A stretch of DNA of 61,103 bases. Source: Candidatus Poribacteria bacterium (GTDB taxonomy: Bacteria > Poribacteria > WGA-4E > WGA-3G). The notes under the pieces are model-generated. The model was not told the DNA's origin, searched no databases, and saw only the letters and a program-made list of their open reading frames with translations. The stretch is taken from contig JAJDTJ010000011.1 of the NCBI GenBank assembly GCA_022827225.1, positions 1 to 61,103 of the forward strand, in the 5' to 3' direction. Position 1 is the stretch's first letter, and every line of letters starts with the position of its first letter. The position numbers were made by a program, and so were the translations under genes. Of the stretch, positions 9,339-16,905 are shown in pieces.

Positions 9339-10691
9339 TCAATGAAAAAATTCGGTATAAAGTGCTTGAACAGCCGTCTCCATATCGTCGGATTTTATGC
9401 CGAACATCATGCTGACCTCGTTTGAGCCTTGATTAATCATCTCAATGTTGACACCGGCACCGGCTAACGCGCCCGTTGCCCGAGCAGCGATACCGACTGT
9501 ATGGCGCATTCCCTCGCCGACAACCATGACTAAGGAGAGTCCACGTTCTACGAAAACATCTTCAGGGGCAAGTGTTTGCCGAATCTGTTCGATAACGCGT
9601 TTCTCTTTCTCCACTGTGAGACTCTCTTCTCGGATGATAACGGACATGTTATCTATTCCAGACGGGACGTGTTCAAAAGAGATGTTTTCGGCTTCCAATA
9701 TCTGTAGCAACCGTCGTCCGAACCCGATCTCACGGTTCATCAGGTATTTGCTGAGATAGATACAGGAGACACTTTCCATTGCGGCGATGCCGACAACAGG
9801 GATCTCGGTTGAGGTGCGGTTTGGAACGATTAGAGTCCCATCTGCTTTCGGGTTGTTCGTGTTTTTGATGTTGACAGGTACTTGTGCCCGATAGACGGGT
9901 TCTAGGGCTTCATCGTGGAATACAGAGAACCCTGCATAAGAGAGTTCACGCATCTCGCGATAGGTCAGTTCGGCGATAGGTGCAGGATTTTTAACGATAG
10001 ACGGATTCGCTGCGAACACAGAATCAACATCAGTAAAGTTTTCATAGACCTCTGCGCGAACTGCCCCTGCAAGAATAGCGCCTGTAATATCTGATCCGCC
10101 GCGCGAGAAGGTGACAATATTTCCTTGTTTTGAATACCCGAAAAATCCGGGAAAGATGGTGATACCGGGACGTTCTTGTAGGCTCCGTAGCCGGTTGTAT
10201 GCCTCTGGTAGTACTTGTGCGTTGCCGGGTTCGCCGGACAAGAGTAACCCTGCGTCCTTCGGATTCACGTAATGTGCCTCTACCCCGCGTGCCTGCAGTA
10301 CTTGTGCGATGAGGCGTGCGCAGTTATCCTCGCCGCCTGCCTTCATTGTGTCCATATAAAGATCGGCATCGGTGGTACTGTTTTCGAGACGTTCCATGAG
10401 ATCACTAGCGATAGGCTCCGCGCTCTCGGCAGGGAGTCCTAATTCAGAAATGATGCTTCGGTAGCGTTCAATAGCTTCAGCACATTCGGATGCGCCGAGT
10501 TTTCCAGCGAGGCGCTCTGATGCCGCGGCAATGAGCAGGTCGGTCACTTTGATGTCTTGGCTGTGCCGTTTTCCGGGGGCAGAGACGACGATGAGGCGGC
10601 GTTCCGCGTCAGCAGTGATAATGTCACAAACTCGGCGCACTTGCTCCGCTGTAGCAAGCGAACTCCCGCCAAATTTAGATACTTTTAGCAA
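9339..10691 (-). CDS. lysC: aspartate kinase
   Basis: 450 residues. Phosphorylates aspartate to 4-phosphoaspartate, the first step to lysine, threonine, methionine and diaminopimelate. The N-terminal KFGGSS motif (residues 6-11), the kinase segment FSRGGSDITGAI (about 196-207) and two C-terminal ACT-type regulatory regions (from about 310, including the NIEMINQGSNEVSMMFGI segment) are visible. It resembles the monofunctional ACT-containing class (LysC/ThrA-like kinase). Translation starts with TTG at 10691, supported by GGGAGG 6 nt upstream and by the N-terminal MLKVSKFGG. Two dioxygenases follow on the same strand. Feedback inhibition by an amino acid through the ACT domains is expected from the family. 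Confidence 0.93.
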   Translation of the reverse strand: MLKVSKFGGSSLATAEQVRRVCDIITADAERRLIVVSAPGKRHSQDIKVTDLLIAAASERLAGKLGASECAEAIERYRSIISELGLPAESAEPIASDLMERLENSTTDADLYMDTMKAGGEDNCARLIAQVLQARGVEAHYVNPKDAGLLLSGEPGNAQVLPEAYNRLRSLQERPGITIFPGFFGYSKQGNIVTFSRGGSDITGAILAGAVRAEVYENFTDVDSVFAANPSIVKNPAPIAELTYREMRELSYAGFSVFHDEALEPVYRAQVPVNIKNTNNPKADGTLIVPNRTSTEIPVVGIAAMESVSCIYLSKYLMNREIGFGRRLLQILEAENISFEHVPSGIDNMSVIIREESLTVEKEKRVIEQIRQTLAPEDVFVERGLSLVMVVGEGMRHTVGIAARATGALAGAGVNIEMINQGSNEVSMMFGIKSDDMETAVQALYTEFFH

Positions 10692-11101
10692 TCTGGTCCT
10701 CCCATTTTTATTTTAGATGTGGAAAAATTCTACTACCGTCTGCTGTCCATTTTGAATAACATTTTGCGTCAGTCTATTAATTTTATGGTAATTTCGGATA
10801 TTTGTCAAAGATTTTTTCCAGAACCATTCAATTGTCATGGATCACGCTTGTAGGCGGCGTTTCTAACTCCGACTCTGGTTTCCGATAGCAGTGCGTATCC
10901 ATTTCCAATAATGTCTGGAAAAGACCGAAAACTGAATGATCTAGCGTTGATAAATATAGACTAAAAACAGTAAATAATGATATAATCTCTGACATGGGTG
11001 AGTATCCGTTCAAAGTTAGGGTTTTCGCTCATGTAAAAAAAAAGTATGTGCGGACGAAACAACCGCCGAGATCATAAAATCGGATAGGAGAGACAGACGA
11101 C
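10692..11101. other. divergent intergenic region
   Basis: About 410 bp between divergently transcribed aspartate kinase and the Sm-like gene. No gene is supported; a 61-codon minus frame (10828-11013) has no ribosome site or similarity. A TATAAT at 10981-10986 on the plus strand is a candidate -10 for the Sm-like gene, without an obvious -35. Confidence 0.4.
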
Positions 11102-11584
11102 ATGGAAAAGCAGAGCCATCCGCTCGATGAAAATCAGAACCATCCGCTCGATGAAACTTCTCTCTTGATGACAGGGTTTGGACCTGTCGTCTTGATAGGC
11201 ACTTATAAAGGGGGGCACCGCGTCATCGTCGAAGCTGTGAAAACGTATGACATCGTTACAAACGTAGGAGTTGTCTCAAAGCGGGATGTCATGTTCGCAA
11301 TCAAGGCGGACACCTTGGAAGCCGTTAAGACGGGCATCGCTTTCGATGCAAACGTCAAAAAACGAAATCTCCGAACGGCGATCAAGATCAGAGATCGCCC
11401 CAAAGTCTTAAGGAGGCGGAACCTTGAAAGAGCAGCTAACAAAACCGTGCATCTCGTCATGAGAAGTGGTCATATCCTACGCGGGCGGCTTGTGAGAAAC
11501 TCACGCTATAACCTCGTGCTGGAAATCAATCAGCAAACCGTGCTGGTATATAAGCACGGCGTTCTTGAATTTAAAATCCGCTGA
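11102..11584 (+). CDS. tandem Sm/Hfq-like protein
   Basis: 160 residues, not matched to a named family. Residues about 116-159 resemble the Sm fold of Hfq: a hydrophobic strand with SGHILRGRL, then YNLVLEI, then TVLVYKHGVLEF, in which VYKHG corresponds to the Hfq Sm2 signature YKHA. Residues about 28-78 show a weaker copy with the same strand pattern (GGHRVIVEAVKTYDIVTNV ... DVMFAIKADTLEAV). The linker (about 85-113) is very basic. The N-terminus has an 8-residue duplication around HPLDE encoded by a 24-bp tandem repeat (CCATCCGCTCGATGAAA at 11116 and 11140). Probable RNA-binding regulator in the cytoplasm; the tandem arrangement is inferred from pattern only. Confidence 0.6.
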   Translation: MEKQSHPLDENQNHPLDETSLLMTGFGPVVLIGTYKGGHRVIVEAVKTYDIVTNVGVVSKRDVMFAIKADTLEAVKTGIAFDANVKKRNLRTAIKIRDRPKVLRRRNLERAANKTVHLVMRSGHILRGRLVRNSRYNLVLEINQQTVLVYKHGVLEFKIR

Positions 11585-11605
11585 AAACACTGGCACAGAT
11601 TCGAG

Positions 11606-11634
11606 GTGACTTTTTCAGAAATATCTGCTATACT
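11606..11634 (+). promoter_or_regulatory. candidate sigma-70 promoter for the ThuA-like gene
   Basis: GTGACT (11606-11611), 17-bp spacer and TATACT (11629-11634), about 54 nt before the ATG at 11688. Immediately downstream the sequence AATCTAATTTC occurs twice (from about 11641 and 11656), an unexplained short direct repeat. Confidence 0.45.
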
Positions 11635-11687
11635 AATGCAAAATCTAATTTCCAAAATCTAATTTCAAGGATGGAGTTAAACTTTTG

Positions 11688-12623
11688 ATGAAAAATGAAT
11701 GGGTTGTTTACGAAGGGAACGATGGTCCCGGTAAGGGCAAACATATTGTGCTCGTCAGTGGCGATGAAGAGTATCGCTCTGAAGAGGCGTTACCTATGTT
11801 GGGGAAAGTGTTAGCCACACATCACGGATTTAAATGCACGGTTCTATTTGCTATTAATCCAGAGACAAATGAGATTGATCCGGAGGTCCAGACCAACATT
11901 CCGGGACTTCATAACTTAGAATCCGCGGATATGCTGGTGCTGTTCACGCGTTTCCGCGAACTGCCCGATGAACAGATGAAGTATATCGTTGACTACACGA
12001 ACGCCGGCAAACCTGTGATGGGACTCCGGACGGCGACACACGCTTTCAGTTATAACCGCGACCTTGATAGTCCCTACGCCAAATACAGTTTTAATAATAA
12101 AGATTTTGAAGGCGGCTACGGTAGACAAGTGCTCGGCGAGACGTGGGTCAACCACCATGGACATCACGGGAAAGAGAGTGCCCGGGGTGTTATTGATGAA
12201 GCGATGCAAGACCATCCGATTCTCAAAGGCGTTGACGACGTTTGGGGTCCCTCCGATGTCTACGGCATTAATTCTTTGACAGGTGATTCCAAAGTCCTTG
12301 TCCACGGACAGGTATTGGTCGGTATGGAACCTACAGATGCGCCGAAACCTGACACTGTCACGATGCCGATGGCGTGGATCAAAACCTATACAGGTGACGA
12401 TGGCAACACCTCACGCGTTTTTAACACGACAATGGGTGCTTCTGTCGATTTAGAGAGCGAAGGGCTCCGCCGCCTTCTTGTCAACGGTTGTTATTGGTGT
12501 ATGGGGATGGAGGACGCAATTCCCGATAAAAGCGTTGTCGATTATGTCGGCGATTACGAACCGACGTTCTTCGGTTTCGGCACATTTACAAAGGGTGTCC
12601 GTCCGGAAGACCATGCAATGTAA
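11688..12623 (+). CDS. ThuA-like domain protein
   Basis: 311 residues. Resembles the ThuA/trehalose-utilization family, which has a class I glutamine-amidotransferase-like fold and is common in sugar-metabolism loci of environmental bacteria. Visible features are the opening strand HIVLVSGDEEYRSEEALP (about 15-32), the ADMLVLFTRFRELP segment (about 80-93), and GLRTATHAF (about 112-120). The classic catalytic Cys of glutamine amidotransferases is absent, as in ThuA generally. The frame opens with a TTG directly before the ATG at 11688; the ATG is preferred. No signal peptide, so cytoplasmic. Precise reaction unknown; transport/regulation of disaccharide use is the family hint. Confidence 0.78.
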   Translation: MKNEWVVYEGNDGPGKGKHIVLVSGDEEYRSEEALPMLGKVLATHHGFKCTVLFAINPETNEIDPEVQTNIPGLHNLESADMLVLFTRFRELPDEQMKYIVDYTNAGKPVMGLRTATHAFSYNRDLDSPYAKYSFNNKDFEGGYGRQVLGETWVNHHGHHGKESARGVIDEAMQDHPILKGVDDVWGPSDVYGINSLTGDSKVLVHGQVLVGMEPTDAPKPDTVTMPMAWIKTYTGDDGNTSRVFNTTMGASVDLESEGLRRLLVNGCYWCMGMEDAIPDKSVVDYVGDYEPTFFGFGTFTKGVRPEDHAM

Positions 12624-12652
12624 GGCTAACGCTTTTGGAATCTTTAAGTCAT

Positions 12653-12680
12653 ATAGGGCGGATTCTCGCATCCGCCCTAT
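12653..12680. terminator. hairpin, candidate terminator or REP-like palindrome
   Basis: Perfect 11-bp inverted repeat ATAGGGCGGAT/ATCCGCCCTAT with a 6-nt loop, 30 bp after the ThuA-like stop and between convergent genes. There is no U-tract on the plus strand, so it may be a bidirectional terminator stem or a repeat palindrome. Confidence 0.5.
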
Positions 12681-12747
12681 GCTATTGTCAGATGAACCAG
12701 AAGCTCTTACGCCCAAAGACGCAGTTTATTCTTCAATGTTGTGTTGC

Positions 12748-15700
12748 CTATTCTTCTGCAAGCGAAATGTGCAATATCCCACTATCTTCAGTAGCACTAT
12801 AGAGTTTATTGTTAACAATAGTGAGAGCATTGATTTTATCCAGCACTTCTGAAGAGATCCGTTTCCATTGACTTCGGGGGTCCAACTGATAGATTCCGAT
12901 ATTGCCAACACCATAGACTGTGGAGCCATCTACAGCAAATCTGTCTATAATCGGACGCGTACCGGCATTATCGGTTAACACGCGCCAATGTGCGCCGGTT
13001 TCGGAACTTAAGACCCCTGCATCTGTTGCGACATAAACTGTTGAACCGACAAAGGTTATCTCCTTGAAATCGGCGAAGTAGAGAGGAACGTTGGGTGTAA
13101 TGTCTCTCCAGCTGCTGCCTCCATCAAACGACTGAAACAGTTTACCATTGCGTTTGCCGACATAGATGGTTTCGCCCGAAACCGCTAATTTGAGATCCTT
13201 GCTGTCGTTGTCATAAGACTCTTGGCTCATGTCTGTTAATCCTGTGTTTGTCCATTCCAAATCATCAAGCCTCCTCCTAAAAAGCCTACGTCCGTATTCA
13301 GCATAGAACACATCGTTACAAACTTCGACTGTTGTGGGTTCCTCGTCACAGACTTCGACTGTTGTGGTTTCGTCATCCTTTCTAAGTACAGGAGGTGGAA
13401 TGATTGATACGATTGATGGATGCTCTTTTTCAGAGCTGTCAGATAAGTAGGGCTCTTTCGCTTCCTTGCTACCTGTCCGTACCTTATCGGGCAATGCTTC
13501 ATCAAAAGTGGGTACGCTTTGAACTGGACTGCGTATATTCCCATCTGTAGATAAGCCGAAAATTTGCAAGTTGTTATCATCTACATGTGAAAGAAAATAA
13601 AGATTGTTGGCATCAACTATCAATTTTAAAAAACTAAAGAAGTGAGAGACACGAGCACTGTCCGGTTTTGATAATTCATTTGTAATTCTAGTCACCTTCC
13701 CAAAAGACCTCTCGGCAATTGAGAGTTTTTTCCAAGACACACCTTCGTCAGTTGATTGATACACCGCATAACCGGTATGCGCGTATAACCTGTTGTTGAA
13801 CACAACTAAATCCTTTAGCCTTGTTCCGACTATCCCATCTATCAGTAGGTGCCACCGCTTTCCGCCATCAGTTGTGCGATGCACGCCGAAAGGATCAACT
13901 TCGTAAAATGTCGTCTCGTTTACAGCCACAACTGGCAGACTATTAATCATAAACATATCCGTATCCCCTGGAAGTTCTGTCCAGGTTTGCCCATTATCTG
14001 TTGAACGATGCCGTTGGTCGGCAGTTACCGCTAAAAGCACTTCACCAACAGCCGAAATCGTCATACCAGAGGGTATCAGTCGATCGTAAGATTTATAACG
14101 GGGTGTTATTTCCGTCCACGACGCTCCGAAGTCAGCCGAATGGAAAATCTTGAGTGCATGCGACTCATTTCTTGGCACTTCTTGTTCTACCTCTATTGGC
14201 GTGAATCCCAACAGATCGGGCCCCGTTCCAACGTAGAGGTTATTCTCAGACACCGCCAAGGTGTAAATGGCTCTTGATGTCTCCACCGGCAACTTTTGCC
14301 AAGCGCCTGAGTTGAGACGATAGAGACCGCGCGCTGTGCCAGCAAACACTGTTTTTTTAACAGCAGCCACTGCAGAAATCGTTTTGTTTGCTAATCCGTC
14401 ATTAAATAAGTTCCATTGTGTGCCACCGTCTGTAGATTGATAAATCCCTCCATCTCTGAGGGCAAGATACATCGTCCGACGTGCTTGTGAGTCGGTGCGA
14501 GGTGCCGCCGCTCCTACTTCATCAATGATGATGAGACCAACAGCGTCTCCCTTTGGTCTGGGACCGATCGTCCGCCACGTTTCACCCTTATCACTCGACG
14601 TAAATATTTCATCGGTGGATACTATGTAAAGAAGACCGCCATGTTCTGCCATCGGCGTTAGCGATTTACCGATTGGAATATCTGCGTTGATGCGTGTCCA
14701 CGCGGTCGCATCTGTTCTTAATCTGTATATGCCTGTCGGAGCAACAGCATAGACAGTTCCTTCAGATGTAGCGAAGATATCGCGGACGTGCCCTCCCGGG
14801 GGCGCGCTCCCCTGCGTCCACCGCGAAGTCGAAAACTTAGCCGAATCTTCGAGTGTAACAGATGCTGTCGTCGTTGGAGAGACTTGTGTGCCGGTACCGC
14901 TGTTTTTACCTACAGAAGCAGCCCGACCCACTTGATTTCGCACTGTTGGTTTCGCCACAATATCAAGGATAATAGGTGTGTCAACAATTTCAATAGTGGG
15001 TTCAGATTCTGCTTCAAAACTGTACGGCTTCTGAAAACGCGCAAGATATTGGTTGCTCGCAGCGAGCAGCAGTGTAACCAAAACGGCAGCAGTCCCTAAA
15101 GCCGCCCACGGTAGCAACGGTTTGCCAGCTGGTGCCGGTGTCGGTTTTATATCAGCGACTTGTCTCATGATACGCTCAGTTACTTGGGCAGGGAAGGGGA
15201 TACTTCCGAGTGTTTCGCTAACTAACAGTTCTTCTTGCCGTTCCTGTAAACGCTCGCGGCCCCGGCGAAGTCGACTTTTAACTGTGTTGACTGACACACC
15301 TAAGAATTTCCCAATCTCCTTCGCCGTCATCTCTCCGAGATAAAAGAGTGTCACCACCGTGCGTTCACTCTCCGGCAGCTTTGCCAAAAGTTTTTTGACA
15401 AGTTCGTGGCGATCCTCGGCGACATCTGTTTGCCGTTGCTCAGATACGTAATCCGTATAAGCGATTTCCTCGATTTCTTCCATAGGTGTGTCATCTAAGG
15501 ATTGCACCGCCAATTTATTTTTTTGGAGCCATTTAAGGCAAAGCCGATTGGCGATGACATAAATCCATCCCGCAAACTGGTTCGGATTTTTTAGCTGCGC
15601 GAGATTCTTGTATACTTGAAGGAAAGTGTCTTGTGTAATCTCTTCAGCGATGTGAAAATCACCGACCTTCCGCCACGCCAGCGCGTGAATACTCTTTTGG

Positions 15701-15783
15701 TGCTTTCGGACTAAAACACTAAACGCCTCATCATTGCCTGATAAAATCCTACGAATCAGTTGAACATCGTTTTCTCTTTCCAT
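12748..15783 (-). CDS. ECF sigma factor fused to a membrane helix and an extracytoplasmic Asp-box propeller
   Basis: 1011 residues. Residues about 19-90 are sigma-70 region 2 (WRKVGDFHIAEEITQDTF, ANRLCLKWL) and 131-185 region 4 with the helix-turn-helix MTAKEIGKFLGVSVNTVKSR. A single hydrophobic helix follows (about 223-243, LLPWAALGTAAVLVTLLLAA), then a juxtamembrane segment (about 253-300) conserved in the two other sigma genes of this window. The rest (about 318-1011) carries at least seven Asp-box motifs S/T-x-D-x-G-x-x-W (e.g. SSDKGETW, STDGGTQW, SADFGASW, STDNGQTW), typical of sialidase/YCF48-type propellers. GGAG lies 7 nt before the ATG. Predicted: promoter recognition inside, sensing outside, in one chain. 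No anti-sigma gene is adjacent. Confidence 0.88.
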   Translation of the reverse strand: MERENDVQLIRRILSGNDEAFSVLVRKHQKSIHALAWRKVGDFHIAEEITQDTFLQVYKNLAQLKNPNQFAGWIYVIANRLCLKWLQKNKLAVQSLDDTPMEEIEEIAYTDYVSEQRQTDVAEDRHELVKKLLAKLPESERTVVTLFYLGEMTAKEIGKFLGVSVNTVKSRLRRGRERLQERQEELLVSETLGSIPFPAQVTERIMRQVADIKPTPAPAGKPLLPWAALGTAAVLVTLLLAASNQYLARFQKPYSFEAESEPTIEIVDTPIILDIVAKPTVRNQVGRAASVGKNSGTGTQVSPTTTASVTLEDSAKFSTSRWTQGSAPPGGHVRDIFATSEGTVYAVAPTGIYRLRTDATAWTRINADIPIGKSLTPMAEHGGLLYIVSTDEIFTSSDKGETWRTIGPRPKGDAVGLIIIDEVGAAAPRTDSQARRTMYLALRDGGIYQSTDGGTQWNLFNDGLANKTISAVAAVKKTVFAGTARGLYRLNSGAWQKLPVETSRAIYTLAVSENNLYVGTGPDLLGFTPIEVEQEVPRNESHALKIFHSADFGASWTEITPRYKSYDRLIPSGMTISAVGEVLLAVTADQRHRSTDNGQTWTELPGDTDMFMINSLPVVAVNETTFYEVDPFGVHRTTDGGKRWHLLIDGIVGTRLKDLVVFNNRLYAHTGYAVYQSTDEGVSWKKLSIAERSFGKVTRITNELSKPDSARVSHFFSFLKLIVDANNLYFLSHVDDNNLQIFGLSTDGNIRSPVQSVPTFDEALPDKVRTGSKEAKEPYLSDSSEKEHPSIVSIIPPPVLRKDDETTTVEVCDEEPTTVEVCNDVFYAEYGRRLFRRRLDDLEWTNTGLTDMSQESYDNDSKDLKLAVSGETIYVGKRNGKLFQSFDGGSSWRDITPNVPLYFADFKEITFVGSTVYVATDAGVLSSETGAHWRVLTDNAGTRPIIDRFAVDGSTVYGVGNIGIYQLDPRSQWKRISSEVLDKINALTIVNNKLYSATEDSGILHISLAEE

Positions 15784-16169
15784 CAGAAGACTCCGTGATT
15801 ATATTCTGCCGAGTTTAGACAGACCCAGCGGTAAATAGACAATTTCTCTCAATATCAAGTCACCTTCCTATTGGAAAGTATACCAAATACGACAGTGAAA
15901 TGAAACCCTAAAATTTGAAACACTGTTTTTGCCTTCTATAATTAAAGATATGATTTTGCGTCAGAAAGGGTGCATAATCTGTAGTAAAGTTTAGAATTAA
16001 TAGGACACTCCACCCCGGTTCGGTTAGGAATTCGGATCGCAAGAAACACCCCAAGCAAAACCCTACCGGGGGATGAAGTGTCTCTTTATTTTTAGGATTC
16101 ACTATAAAAACAGATTTTGCCATCATCTACCTTCTTATTGTGTTCGATCTGCACCTTGGAGCGTTCAAC
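15784..16169. other. intergenic region upstream of the sigma factor, with repeats
   Basis: 386 bp. Contains a 45-bp element (15937-15981) also present at 18389-18433, and a 20-mer AGAAACACCCCAAGCAAAAC (16042-16061) that recurs with one gap in reverse orientation at 37213-37231. A 72-codon minus frame (15908-16126) overlaps these repeats and is not convincing as a gene. Confidence 0.45.
15937..15981 (-). repeat. 45-bp repeat, copy 1 (upstream of sigma gene)
   Basis: On the minus strand it begins CAGATTATGCACCCTTTC and ends TTAATTATA. About 38 of 45 positions match 18389-18433 in the same orientation. It lies about 155 nt upstream of the sigma-factor start. Confidence 0.55.
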
Positions 16170-16757
16170 TTATTCATTAATGCGTTTAATGGCGTGTTCA
16201 ATCTCCGCTTTGGTGCATTCAATCTCCGCTTTGGTGCATTCAATCTCCACTTTGGTGCGTTCAATTTCTACCAACTTGTCGATGTAAGCCGCGATGTAAA
16301 CCGCTTTATACGTTTCCCAGTCATCTGTCGGTGGAATATCAAGAACGCCTGACTGCCACAGATTCGGATTGTCTTCCAGAAATGCCAAAGCATGCCGCTG
16401 TGATAGGTTGAACGCATACTCGTAGAAGTTTCCTATGATGATGCCTCTCTCCAAAAGCAGCTGAAGCCACTCCGCCCGTGGATACCTTGCATCTATCTCA
16501 CTCATTGTAAGGTTACTGCTATAACTTTCAGTTTCTATACCGTCGCCCTGGCGCGATAAGCTCACTTCGGTTTTTGCGTGTCCCTTATTGTAATCCGCGT
16601 CTAAAGCTTTCATCAATTCCTGTGCATTTTGGGGACCGGTATATTTTTTGTCACTGGATGGTGCTTTCTCGTTGAAGTTGAGTTCAGTGCGTATACAGAA
16701 CCGCATACTCGGCGATGTAATTTCAAGAACGTTTGCACTGTGAAAAGTCCTTTTCAT
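16170..16757 (-). CDS. hypothetical protein with C-terminal heptad coiled coil
   Basis: 195 residues, family not recognised. A good AAGGAG lies 7 nt before the ATG, which supports a real gene. The middle (about 87-160) contains the segment RAEWLQLLLERGIIIGNFYEYAF and looks helical and globular. The last 35 residues are near-perfect heptads of the form VEIERTK-VEIECTK-AEIECTK-AEIEHAI, predicted to form a short coiled coil, encoded by a 21-bp tandem repeat. No signal peptide or membrane helix. It lies between the sigma-factor upstream region and the ABC-2 permease on the same strand. Function unknown. Confidence 0.6.
   Translation of the reverse strand: MKRTFHSANVLEITSPSMRFCIRTELNFNEKAPSSDKKYTGPQNAQELMKALDADYNKGHAKTEVSLSRQGDGIETESYSSNLTMSEIDARYPRAEWLQLLLERGIIIGNFYEYAFNLSQRHALAFLEDNPNLWQSGVLDIPPTDDWETYKAVYIAAYIDKLVEIERTKVEIECTKAEIECTKAEIEHAIKRINE
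16197..16265. repeat. 21-bp in-frame tandem repeat
   Basis: Three copies plus a partial of TTCAATCTCCGCTTTGGTGCA (21-bp unit, one or two changes per copy) at 16197, 16218 and 16239. It encodes the heptads of the coiled coil of the overlapping minus-strand gene. More degenerate copies may continue to about 16160. Confidence 0.85.
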
Positions 16758-16905
16758 TTTGTTTCTCCTTCAGAGGCGTTATGTTGCCTCGTTTTTCAAT
16801 TTTAACCTTTGAACAATATTCGCCAAAAAAGGCGAGGTATTTGCGTAACGCAATAAATATCGCTGACAATTTGGCTATCCTTAGTCTCCCACAAAGTACT
16901 TTATA

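Noticed and set aside
7589..10691. Ectoine biosynthesis cluster
   Set aside because: Aspartokinase and a PhyH dioxygenase are present, but ectA, ectB and ectC are absent and the HxD context is not the EctD signature.
15908..16126. 72-codon minus frame sharing a peptide with the frame at 18330-18560
   Set aside because: The shared peptide is explained by the non-coding 45-bp repeat; neither frame has a site or other similarity.
16140..16352. Plus-strand frame with repeated NLRFGAF units
   Set aside because: Antisense shadow of the 21-bp heptad repeat in the minus-strand gene, which has the better ribosome site.
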